DNA from: an uncultured Dyadobacter sp.
Lineage (GTDB): Bacteria; Bacteroidota; Bacteroidia; Cytophagales; Spirosomataceae
DNA length: 6,093 bases
NCBI GenBank assembly: GCA_937880795.1
Contig: CALGRQ010000459.1
Coordinates: forward strand, 1-6,093
Direction of reading: 5' to 3'
Shown: piece after piece, positions 1-5,991 of the stretch
Position numbering within the stretch: position 1 is the first letter of the stretch
Layout of the letters: every line of letters begins with the position of its first letter
The notes under the pieces: model-generated
Database searches by the model: none
Told to the model about the DNA's origin: nothing
Seen by the model: the letters and a program-made list of their open reading frames with translations, nothing else
Translations under genes and position numbers: made by a program

Positions 1-500
1 TCAGCCACGCTTGTGATATTGGCCGAAGTTTGGATAGCATGCTCGCGAACCTTTTCCCAATTGACAAGATCTGCGTTCAGGGCCTTTTGCCGAGCAAGGG
101 AAATGGCATATTCAACATAACTCTGATATATTGTGCTATTTGATTTTTTGAGATTTAATGGAAAGGTATAACCTCCCTGTCTCCACTCACCTGTCATGTA
201 ATCTTTTTCAATTTTTGCGCAATAGCTAGCCACCATTTTGTCTTTGAATTCGATTCGTAGACTATCACCTGATGAGGTAATTTGAGATGCCTGTAATTCG
301 AATATGGATTGTTGGGGTATGGAAATCTTACAAACCAAAGGTTGAAAAATTGATTCTTTAAAGTCAAAATCCATTGATACTTGCTGGTCGGGCAAGGTTA
401 TAGTACCCTTCCACAGCTTATCGTCGAACCTGTCGTCCACCCTTGGTTTACACCCTAAAAATATACTTGCAATAAAATAAATTGCTGCCAGCTTCTTCAT
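1..500 (-). CDS. N-terminal part of a lipoprotein, probable S41-family peptidase (partial, runs off left edge)
   Basis: An open frame starts at the ATG whose complement is at 498-500 and continues unbroken for 166 codons to the window edge. Residues 1-16 are a short signal sequence ending FLG before Cys17, a slightly relaxed lipobox, so the protein is probably lipidated and membrane-anchored. Residues about 29-118 resemble the small beta-rich domain that precedes hydrolases in Bacteroidota: it opens with WKG (30-32) and closes with GEWRQGG and FPLNL (104-117). Residues about 126-162 form a helical stretch including KALNADLVNWEKVREHA, which resembles the segment just before the catalytic core of S41 (C-terminal processing/tricorn-like) peptidases. 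The catalytic domain is outside the window, so the enzyme class is inferred from this lead-in. An alpha/beta hydrolase with the same beta domain is the main alternative. The reading frame and lipoprotein nature are firmer than the peptidase call. Confidence 0.6.
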   Translation of the reverse strand, partial: MKKLAAIYFIASIFLGCKPRVDDRFDDKLWKGTITLPDQQVSMDFDFKESIFQPLVCKISIPQQSIFELQASQITSSGDSLRIEFKDKMVASYCAKIEKDYMTGEWRQGGYTFPLNLKKSNSTIYQSYVEYAISLARQKALNADLVNWEKVREHAIQTSANITSVA

Positions 501-538
501 GAAATGGATATTTTCTATGTACAGATCACTTTACCTCT

Positions 539-569
539 TAAAGATACATTCGTTGCTTAAGCATCCAGA
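539..569 (-). promoter_or_regulatory. Candidate Bacteroidota-type promoter for the lipoprotein gene
   Basis: Read on the minus strand, TATCTTTA (539-546) matches the Bacteroidota -7 box TAnnTTTG at all but the last base. TCTG (566-569) lies exactly 19 bases upstream and resembles the -33 TTTG box. Transcription would start near 532, giving a leader of about 30 bases. The match is by eye and both boxes carry one mismatch. The rest of the 501-797 spacer shows no gene, repeat or convincing hairpin. Confidence 0.4.
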
Positions 570-767
570 TTTCAACCGCACCATCAAAAATTCATTTTTA
601 AAATGTATAGGTCGAAAGAAGGTTAAATTTTATCTAAATAATGTATGAGCCAACAGAATGTAAATCACCTAAGTGCGTAGTTTACAATATTGGCTAAATT
701 ATCAACAAATGACATGCTTTCTAATATATTTTGCACTACTCCGGCACAATGCCCTTCACAATTTATG

Positions 768-775
768 TACCTTTA
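768..775 (+). promoter_or_regulatory. Candidate -7 promoter box for the 62-residue protein
   Basis: TACCTTTA differs from the Bacteroidota -7 consensus TAnnTTTG only at the final base. It lies 22 bases before the ATG at 798, so the transcript leader would be about 15 bases. No good -33 TTTG is seen at the usual 19-base spacing; the nearest TTTG (730-733) is too far upstream. Confidence 0.35.
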
Positions 776-797
776 CGGCTCATTAAAATAGTATAAA

Positions 798-986
798 ATG
801 CCAGTTCAGAAATTTATCGACGGGGCGCGTGTGAAAGTTAAAAACAATCCAGGAGTTTGGGTTATATTGTCTCATGAGACCGTCCAAAAAGGGTCCACTA
901 CCAAAATTACGGGTAAAGTAAAATGCCGCAACACGGAAACAGGTGAGGTGAAATTTTTTAGCCAGAATGCTTGTACGTCGGTGTAA
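798..986 (+). CDS. Small conserved-looking hypothetical protein (62 residues)
   Basis: I cannot assign a function. The protein is short, basic and predicted soluble, with no signal peptide or membrane segment. Alternating hydrophobic and polar residues (RVKVKNNPGVWVILS, then TKITGKVKCRN and GEVKFFSQ) with turns at NNPG and ETGE suggest a compact beta-barrel, perhaps SH3- or KOW-like; that is inference. Two cysteines, Cys43 and Cys59, are present without a metal-binding spacing. The start is supported by a -7-like box 22 bases upstream, and the downstream gene lies 138 bases away on the same strand with no clear terminator between, so co-transcription is possible. A chance frame of this length cannot be excluded, but the composition looks protein-like and no longer frame competes. 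Confidence 0.6.
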   Translation: MPVQKFIDGARVKVKNNPGVWVILSHETVQKGSTTKITGKVKCRNTETGEVKFFSQNACTSV

Positions 987-1124
987 GATTGTAAATTAGA
1001 ATTGTTTCGATCGTATTTTACTTAACCAGGCATAATTGTTTATCAGGAAATTTATGGTCGACAATTGATCCGGTATTTGCGGAGTCCCATGCCCATAAAA
1101 ATGGATTACAAACTAAATTGAAAT

Positions 1125-1613
1125 ATGACAAAGAAATTAAATCTCCTTGCTCTACTCCTATTGATTACAGCTTCGGCTTTTGCACAATCTACATTTGGTT
1201 TAAAGAAAATTGCCCCGTTTAATATCAAACTCACGACAGGACAAACCTATACCGCCTCGCAAATGGCTCCTGGTCCGGCAGTACTGATATATTTTTCACC
1301 AGACTGTGATCATTGCCAGTTATTTACGGCAGACTTGCTCAAGAATTACAATGTAGTAGCAAACAAACAGGTCGTAATGGTGACTTTTCAGGATATGAAA
1401 ATGGTGCAGCCTTTTGCTACGAAATATAAGCTTTCGCAATATCCCAACATCAAAATTGGTACCGAGGGAATGACGTATGGCGTACAACGCTATTATCAAA
1501 TTCGTTCTTTCCCCTATATTGCCATATATGACAAGGCAGGAAATTTGGTGAAAACTTATGAAGGAGAGCAACCTCACGCCGAGATCTTCAAGACGCTTAA
1601 AAATGTAAAATAA
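1125..1613 (+). CDS. Exported thioredoxin-fold protein with CDHC motif
   Basis: The 162-residue product has a typical signal peptide: a KK n-region, a leucine-rich core at residues 5-15 and a probable cleavage after AFA (18-20), which places the mature protein in the periplasm. The thioredoxin fold is shown by the beta strand AVLIYFSPD (52-60) leading into Cys61-Asp-His-Cys64, and by the SFP motif with the expected cis-proline at Pro130, followed by the strand YIAIYD and a Gly-rich turn. This is the layout of TlpA/redoxin-like proteins of Bacteroidota, which exchange thiols and disulfides on exported substrates. The partner is unknown. It lies 46 bases upstream of the NADH dehydrogenase gene on the same strand, with a hairpin between. 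A role in cytochrome or envelope protein maturation would be a guess. Confidence 0.85.
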   Translation: MTKKLNLLALLLLITASAFAQSTFGLKKIAPFNIKLTTGQTYTASQMAPGPAVLIYFSPDCDHCQLFTADLLKNYNVVANKQVVMVTFQDMKMVQPFATKYKLSQYPNIKIGTEGMTYGVQRYYQIRSFPYIAIYDKAGNLVKTYEGEQPHAEIFKTLKNVK

Positions 1614-1620
1614 TTGTTTC

Positions 1621-1645
1621 GGGAGGCCTTTATGCCTCCCTTACT
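1621..1645 (+). terminator. Hairpin between thioredoxin-like gene and NADH dehydrogenase gene
   Basis: GGGAGGC (1621-1627) pairs perfectly with GCCTCCC (1634-1640) around a six-base loop, eight bases after the thioredoxin-like stop codon. The following TTACT is only weakly U-rich, so it may be a leaky terminator or attenuator that lets some transcripts continue into the next gene. Confidence 0.55.
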
Positions 1646-1659
1646 TAAATCCCATTTAC

Positions 1660-2931
1660 ATGAACATCGTTATTATAGGAGGAGGATTTGCCGGTGTTAA
1701 TCTAGCCCTTTCCCTGGGGAAAAATAAGCAGTATACGATTACGCTGGTAGATAAAAATAATTACAACTTTTTCCCACCACTCATCTACCAGGTGGCAACC
1801 GGTTTTTTGGAACCATCAAGTATCAGTTATCCTTTCAGAAAATTGTTTTCTGATCAGCCCAATACGCATTTCCGGCTTGGCAAATTGTTGAAAGTGGTAC
1901 CCGAAGAGAATAAAGTCGTTTTGTCTAACGGTGAACTGACTTACGACTATTTGGTTTTCGCAACGGGCGCAAAAACCAATTTCTTTGGGATGGAAAATGT
2001 TCAGAAGAACTCCACACCCATGAAAACATTGGACGATGCCATAGAAATGCGGAATAAGCTGTTGCAGCAGATGGAGAAGGCTTCTATATTGGAAGATCCG
2101 GATGAGATCAGAAAGTTGCTAACTGTTGTAATAGCAGGCGGTGGACCAACCGGTGTTGAACTGTCCGGTATGTTTGCGGAAATGCGAAACGGGATTCTAC
2201 GAAGGGAATATCCGGAACTTGTCGGAAAAGGCAGTGAGATATATCTGATCGACGGTGGTGATGCGCTGCTATCGCCTATGAGTGCACAATCGCAAAAGGA
2301 CACCTACGATGATCTGCGCAAGCTGGGTGTAAGAATAATGCTCAAAAGTCGTGTGAAGGATTATGTGGACGATAAGGTGATTTTGGGTGATGGCGAAACG
2401 ATTGAAACCAAAACGCTTATTTGGGCTGCGGGAGTTACAGCGCATGTATTTGAAGGCTTGCCCGCCGCAAGCTACGCCCGAGGCGGCAGAATGCTCACCG
2501 ATGAATTCAATCTGGTAAAAGGGACAGCCAATATATATGCTATTGGGGATACCAGCGTTCAGCTTACCGATCCCGGCTTTGAATTTGGTCACCCGCAGGT
2601 GGCGCAGGTGGCCATTCAACAGGGGCGCCATCTGGCTAAAAACTTTAAGAGAATCCTGGAAAACGCCCCTTTAATTCCTTTTAAATATAAGGACAAGGGA
2701 TCCATGGCCATTATTGGGCGGATGAAAGCGGTTGTGGATTTGCCCAGCCCCAAAGTGCATTTTAGTGGAACCATAGCTTGGTTCGCCTGGCTATTCATTC
2801 ACCTTATCTCTCTGATTACGCACCGAAACAGGGTGCGGACCTTATACAACTGGATGATCGCATATTTTACGAAGGATCAGTCGCTTCGTATGATCATCAA
2901 ACCTACACTACGTCCCGAACAAAAGGACTAG
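1660..2931 (+). CDS. ndh: Type II NADH dehydrogenase (NADH:quinone oxidoreductase, FAD-dependent)
   Basis: This 423-residue protein fits the usual length of NDH-2 enzymes, which pass electrons from NADH through FAD to membrane quinone without pumping protons. Two dinucleotide-binding folds are visible: GGGFAG at residues 7-12 for FAD, reached directly after the start methionine, and AGGGPTGVELSG at 159-170 for NADH. YAIGD (293-297) is the second FAD-contact motif, and HPQVAQVAIQQG (311-322) contains the AQxAxQxG signature associated with quinone binding. A hydrophobic stretch at about 370-386, rich in Trp, Phe, Leu and Ile, is suited to membrane attachment at the cytoplasmic face. Position 1660 is the only sensible start because the first glycine motif begins at residue 7. 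The gene follows the thioredoxin-like gene on the same strand and ends before a strong terminator. A related quinone reductase with another donor is less likely. Confidence 0.92.
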   Translation: MNIVIIGGGFAGVNLALSLGKNKQYTITLVDKNNYNFFPPLIYQVATGFLEPSSISYPFRKLFSDQPNTHFRLGKLLKVVPEENKVVLSNGELTYDYLVFATGAKTNFFGMENVQKNSTPMKTLDDAIEMRNKLLQQMEKASILEDPDEIRKLLTVVIAGGGPTGVELSGMFAEMRNGILRREYPELVGKGSEIYLIDGGDALLSPMSAQSQKDTYDDLRKLGVRIMLKSRVKDYVDDKVILGDGETIETKTLIWAAGVTAHVFEGLPAASYARGGRMLTDEFNLVKGTANIYAIGDTSVQLTDPGFEFGHPQVAQVAIQQGRHLAKNFKRILENAPLIPFKYKDKGSMAIIGRMKAVVDLPSPKVHFSGTIAWFAWLFIHLISLITHRNRVRTLYNWMIAYFTKDQSLRMIIKPTLRPEQKD

Positions 2932-2943
2932 ACTATATTTCAT

Positions 2944-2990
2944 AGGGCTGTCAGCTAAGATGTAACATCTACGGACAGCCCTTTATTTTT
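2944..2990 (+). terminator. Rho-independent terminator after ndh, with nested stem
   Basis: AGGGCTGTC (2944-2952) pairs with GACAGCCCT (2974-2982). Inside the loop, AGATG (2958-2962) pairs with CATCT (2966-2970), so the structure is one long interrupted hairpin. The right arm runs into TTTATTTTT. The T-run is only on the plus-strand side, so it mainly serves ndh. It also insulates the convergent hxlR-family gene. Confidence 0.85.
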
Positions 2991-3027
2991 GTAGACAAGA
3001 ATTATATTTCCTTATTTCCAGTATTTA

Positions 3028-3462
3028 CTACAACGATTCTGAACTTACCTTCTTTTTAAGAACTTTGGTGAATTCCCGAATCGATTTTTCTTTATCCTTT
3101 TTAAAAACATCTGGTAACGCGGTATTCACTTCATCTGTGCTGTATTTGGCTCCCCACAGCGAGAGTTCGACCAAAATAGGAAGCAACGATATACCCTTTT
3201 CGGTAAGGGCATACGTAAATCTTGACTTTGGATCGCTTGCAACTGTTTTTGAAATAAAACCGTGTTGGGTTAAAGTCTGTAAGCGGTTGGCAAGAATATT
3301 GGTGGCAATCTGTTCGTCGCTATTAAAAAAATCTCCATACGTCGTTTTACCCGCAAAGAGCATATCACGCATGATGAGCAATGTCCATTTGTCACCCAAC
3401 AAATCCAGACTATGGCTTATGGGGCAGTCGGACCGCTTGTTTATTTCTTTGTCTCCTTTCAT
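3028..3462 (-). CDS. HxlR-family winged-helix transcriptional regulator
   Basis: The 144-residue protein has the HxlR (DUF24) pattern: an N-terminal Cys13-Pro14, then DLLGDKWTLLIMRDMLFAGKTTYGDF (residues 19-45) for the first helices, a recognition-helix region ATNILANRLQTLTQHGFI (53-70), and the wing ending in RFTYALTEKG (81-90). These proteins bind operators as dimers, and in several members (YodB, CatR, HypR) the N-terminal cysteine senses quinones, aldehydes or oxidants. Cys13 is the only cysteine, so sensing would have to use an intersubunit disulfide or direct modification. The tail at 116-144 is lysine-rich and longer than in the shortest members. The gene is divergent from dps across 179 bases, so autoregulation and control of dps are plausible but unproven. 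The ligand is unknown. Confidence 0.9.
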   Translation of the reverse strand: MKGDKEINKRSDCPISHSLDLLGDKWTLLIMRDMLFAGKTTYGDFFNSDEQIATNILANRLQTLTQHGFISKTVASDPKSRFTYALTEKGISLLPILVELSLWGAKYSTDEVNTALPDVFKKDKEKSIREFTKVLKKKVSSESL

Positions 3463-3496
3463 CGTGTGGTAATTGGTTAGGAATAAGCAACAGGAA

Positions 3497-3504
3497 CAAA
3501 CTTA
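3497..3504 (-). promoter_or_regulatory. Candidate -7 promoter box for the HxlR-family gene
   Basis: On the minus strand this reads TAAGTTTG, a full match to TAnnTTTG, 34 bases before the start codon; the leader would be about 28 bases. No TTTG is seen at the -33 position. The identical 11-base string containing this box recurs upstream of the gene at 4203-5837. Confidence 0.5.
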
Positions 3505-3530
3505 TGTGGTAAATATAGCCATTTGGATCG

Positions 3531-3593
3531 TACTTAAAATCGTTAGGTGCGTCAAAAAATAAGCCAGTTTTTGGTACGATTGTTTTAAGAGTA
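3531..3593. promoter_or_regulatory. Imperfect inverted repeat in the hxlR-dps spacer, candidate operator
   Basis: TACTTAAAATCGT (3531-3543) is the inverse of ACGATTGTTTTAAGAGTA (3576-3593), allowing two 2-base gaps. A further copy of ATCGT at 3527-3531 sits 12 bases before the one at 3539-3543, so there are three ATCGT/ACGAT half-sites. The right arm falls between the proposed -33 and -7 boxes of dps, where a bound repressor would block polymerase. The regulatory role is inferred; AT-rich spacers produce such matches by chance. Confidence 0.3.
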
Positions 3594-3601
3594 ATAGTTT
3601 G
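3570..3601 (+). promoter_or_regulatory. Candidate promoter for dps
   Basis: TTTG at 3570-3573 could be the -33 box. TAGTTTG at 3595-3601 resembles the -7 box TAnnTTTG but is one base short in its spacer. The two TTTG elements are 24 bases apart instead of the usual 23. Transcription would start near 3608, leaving a leader of about 34 AT-rich bases before the ATG at 3642. Confidence 0.35.
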
Positions 3602-3641
3602 AGATCAATTATTTTTTAATCAACATAAAATCCTATATCCT

Positions 3642-4121
3642 ATGAAGGCTGAGGAAATAAGTCTTACTGAAAAGAAGGTTAAGCCGGTTGTTGATATGCT
3701 TAACGACTATCTGGCAACATACCACGTACACTATCAAAAACTAAGAGGGTGCCACTGGAATGTGAAAGGACAGAATTTTTTTACGCTTCATGTAAAATTT
3801 GAAGAGTTATATACCAATGCGCAACAAACCATCGACGAAATTGCAGAGCGTGTGCTGACATTGGGAAAGTCTCCGTATAGCCGTTTTGCCGATTATATTA
3901 AGGAATCCAGCATTAAAGAGGTAAATACCATTGGCATGAAGGATATGGACATGGTGGAGGCTATTTTGGGTGATATGTCCAAGCTTATAGAAATGGAACG
4001 TGATTTGTTGGAAGCAACCGACAAAGCCGGCGATGACGGTTCCAATGATATGGTAAACCGCTTTATGCAGTTTAAGGAGAAGAATACGTGGATGCTCCGA
4101 TCCTTTACCGGGAAGAAATAA
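3642..4121 (+). CDS. dps: Dps family DNA-protection / ferritin-like protein
   Basis: The 159-residue product has the length and helical pattern of Dps, which forms a 12-subunit cytoplasmic shell that oxidises Fe(II) with peroxide, stores the iron and shields DNA. The ferroxidase ligands shared across two subunits are all present: His38 in GCHWNVKG, His50 in FFTLHVKFEELY, and Asp65 and Glu69 in IDEIAER. Their spacing of 12, 15 and 4 residues matches that of known family members. The N terminus is short and mixed in charge and the C terminus ends GKK, so strong DNA binding through a lysine-rich tail is not evident. The gene is divergent from the HxlR-family regulator and ends at a strong hairpin. 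A ferritin or bacterioferritin is excluded by the histidine pattern. Confidence 0.95.
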   Translation: MKAEEISLTEKKVKPVVDMLNDYLATYHVHYQKLRGCHWNVKGQNFFTLHVKFEELYTNAQQTIDEIAERVLTLGKSPYSRFADYIKESSIKEVNTIGMKDMDMVEAILGDMSKLIEMERDLLEATDKAGDDGSNDMVNRFMQFKEKNTWMLRSFTGKK

Positions 4122-4137
4122 TTACATACATCATTAC

Positions 4138-4173
4138 AAAAAATGCCATTCCACAAGAGGAGTGGCATTTTTT
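4138..4173. terminator. Bidirectional Rho-independent terminator
   Basis: Fifteen bases at 4138-4152 (six A, then TGCCATTCC) pair with 4159-4173 (GGAGTGGCA, then six T) with one G-T wobble and a six-base loop. The A-run on the left and T-run on the right give a U-tract on both strands, so it can end both dps and the convergent gene whose stop is at 4203. Confidence 0.9.
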
Positions 4174-4202
4174 GTGGGTTACGAGTGTGTTTTTGCTATA
4201 CG

Positions 4203-5837
4203 TTAAAAATAACCGTGCGTATCTACTTCGCCGTATTTGAGCGCAATTTCCAATCTTTTGGTCATGAATACGCCTCCGGTGGCCATAATACTTACCAGGT
4301 TATCCCCTTTTTTTAAAGCATCAGAAGGAACGATGTAGGCATACATTTGTTCGCCTTCCAATAAACCTTTCTGACGATCATATTTTGCGGGATACTCCGT
4401 TTTTTGGAGTGTAAGGCGCTTTCCATTTACTTCCACATCAAATGGAGCCTTGCGGTCGTTTCGGATAAAAAGAATGGATTCCATCGGTTTCGTTGCGTTA
4501 ACATCGTCTCCTACATATACAGAAGCTGTACTTTTTTTACCCCGGCCACAACCCATCGGTAGATCCGTTACCTGCAATACGCGATAAGCTGGTGTGGTGC
4601 CATCGGAGGCACAGAAAATCTTATTGCGGTTTTCTAAGGTTTTTAAAGAGCCTAGTTCTTTCAATAACGACGGAGCAGCATACCGGCACGACAAGCCACC
4701 CTCTGTCGTAACAATTTTTTCGCCATTGATCCGCTTATAAAAATCAAAATAGTAATTAAATAAGTGGATTCCATCGCCCTGATTAAGTAAATGAGAGGCC
4801 ATGCCCTTGTACATGCCGTGGGTATAAAATTCGAATGGTGTATAGCCACCGGCATCAATAGTTCCATATACGGGTATCTGAGGATGATTTAAATCGGCTT
4901 TAAATTTAGCGACGGGTGTTGCCGTTTCACCAGGCCAGTGTGCGCCTATTGAAATAAAGTCGATAAGGCCCATAGATGCCCATTTTTTTACATCCAATCC
5001 CTTTTGCATACATCCTTCCATGGTAATAGGAACCCTTACCGATAGGGTTAAACGTTTTCCTCTTTTTTTACCTTCTGTATCCAGTTTACGGCGTACATTT
5101 TGAACCATTGCTGTCATCAAATGGGCATTTTGTTGGGCTTCCTCAGGTTTAAAGAATACGGCAAAGCGCATAAAATCCAGGTCAAAGCCGTCCATCATGT
5201 CATACTTTTCAATTTGTTCATGGATCAAATTGAGCTTATAGGTTCGTACTGCTTCATGTTTAAAATCCAGCGCATTGCTGCTGTTGTAACCCTGAGCATC
5301 TTTTCCCAACCAGAATTGCGGATTTTGAATCCAGAAATCAGGATATACCCAAGCACAAAACTGCGTTGTATCGGCAAAATGCAAGTCATTCATCCGAAAA
5401 GTTACGATGGCTTCCAATCCATTCTTTTTCGCCCGGTTAAGCGAGGCAGCTATGACGTCGGTTCCTGCCGCTTCCAGGTTTTTAATATTTCTGTGATATT
5501 TTTTCCAGGCAACAACAGTTTCCGGCTTACTGTTACAGGCCAATTTTCCGTCGAGATCGTCGCAAAAAGTTCTGGCATATTTTGATTTGTAGTATACAAA
5601 ATCGCTTCCTGTGTTCATCATAAATGTCGTAACCTGAGAACCGGAAACCATGTCGACGTAGTTGTTGATATCTGAAACATCAAGCGGTTTGTTCAGATCA
5701 AACCAGTTGTTGCTGAGCGCATCTGTGCCATCATTATTATGAATGATTCTGAATTTTGGTGATTTCTTGGTAGGTGGTGTTGAAAAACCTGTTTGGCAAC
5801 AAGCGATAACTAAACAAAAAAGTAATTTGAACTTCAT
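4203..5837 (-). CDS. Secreted glycosidase-like TIM-barrel protein of uncharacterised family
   Basis: The 544-residue protein begins with a signal sequence (residues 1-20). VIAC at 10-13 also fits a lipobox, so it is either a lipoprotein lipidated at Cys13 or cleaved near Ser19. The middle, about 55-365, alternates strands and helices like a TIM barrel: IVTFRMND (144-151), a region rich in Trp and Phe (160-176, including PDFW and NPQFW), DGFDLDFMRF (216-225), LTLSVRVP (263-270), LIDFISIGAHW (291-301) and IPVYGTID (321-328). DGFDLDF resembles the barrel strand of GH10-like hypothetical glycosidases, in which acidic residues follow the strand; Asp219 and Asp221 are the best candidate acids. The last 130 residues look beta-rich, perhaps an accessory domain. 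Cys92 and Cys101 are near enough to form a disulfide. It has its own promoter candidate and is probably monocistronic. Substrate and catalytic activity are unknown. Confidence 0.75.
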   Translation of the reverse strand: MKFKLLFCLVIACCQTGFSTPPTKKSPKFRIIHNNDGTDALSNNWFDLNKPLDVSDINNYVDMVSGSQVTTFMMNTGSDFVYYKSKYARTFCDDLDGKLACNSKPETVVAWKKYHRNIKNLEAAGTDVIAASLNRAKKNGLEAIVTFRMNDLHFADTTQFCAWVYPDFWIQNPQFWLGKDAQGYNSSNALDFKHEAVRTYKLNLIHEQIEKYDMMDGFDLDFMRFAVFFKPEEAQQNAHLMTAMVQNVRRKLDTEGKKRGKRLTLSVRVPITMEGCMQKGLDVKKWASMGLIDFISIGAHWPGETATPVAKFKADLNHPQIPVYGTIDAGGYTPFEFYTHGMYKGMASHLLNQGDGIHLFNYYFDFYKRINGEKIVTTEGGLSCRYAAPSLLKELGSLKTLENRNKIFCASDGTTPAYRVLQVTDLPMGCGRGKKSTASVYVGDDVNATKPMESILFIRNDRKAPFDVEVNGKRLTLQKTEYPAKYDRQKGLLEGEQMYAYIVPSDALKKGDNLVSIMATGGVFMTKRLEIALKYGEVDTHGYF

Positions 5838-5898
5838 TAGGTAGTAAAAAATGGTTAGGAAGTTGAAAATGGAAATCGAACCAATCGATAGTTTTGAA

Positions 5899-5906
5899 CA
5901 AACTTA
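5899..5906 (-). promoter_or_regulatory. Candidate -7 promoter box for the glycosidase-like gene
   Basis: The minus strand reads TAAGTTTG, a full match to TAnnTTTG, 61 bases before the start codon, giving a leader of about 54 bases. No -33 TTTG is seen at the expected spacing. The surrounding 11 bases are identical to those at the hxlR-family promoter. Confidence 0.5.
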
Positions 5907-5967
5907 CCAAAATGAAATAGCATTTCCCCGGACCACAAAGTTCAAATCCCTGTTTGGGTGAAATATT

Positions 5968-5991
5968 GAGGTTATATACCGCTATAACCTC
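5968..5991 (-). terminator. Perfect dyad at the end of the right-edge frame, possible terminator
   Basis: GAGGTTATA (5968-5976) and TATAACCTC (5983-5991) form a perfect nine-base stem with a six-base loop. On the minus strand the stem starts with the last base of a TAG stop codon, as expected for a terminator of the gene entering from the right. The following bases (AATATTTCACC) are poor in T, so it could instead be a protein-binding site. Confidence 0.35.

Noticed and set aside
1012..1080. TA/TTT-rich strings upstream of the thioredoxin-like gene as a promoter
   Set aside because: TATTTTAC and TATTTGC lack the correct internal spacing of TAnnTTTG and have no -33 box at a suitable distance.
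1089..1121. Ten-codon frame (ATG to TGA) just before the thioredoxin-like gene, a possible leader peptide
   Set aside because: It has no regulatory codon run and no associated attenuator hairpin, and such short frames are expected by chance.
2001..2798. Three minus-strand open frames opposite ndh
   Set aside because: They are antisense to well-conserved NDH-2 motifs and have no recognisable features of their own.
3065..3472. Plus-strand open frame of 135 codons opposite the HxlR-family gene
   Set aside because: The minus-strand frame carries a clear winged-helix family pattern, which leaves this one as its antisense shadow.
5100..5585. Plus-strand open frame of 161 codons
   Set aside because: It lies wholly inside the glycosidase-like gene on the opposite strand, has no promoter or family features, and its composition reads as the antisense of that gene.
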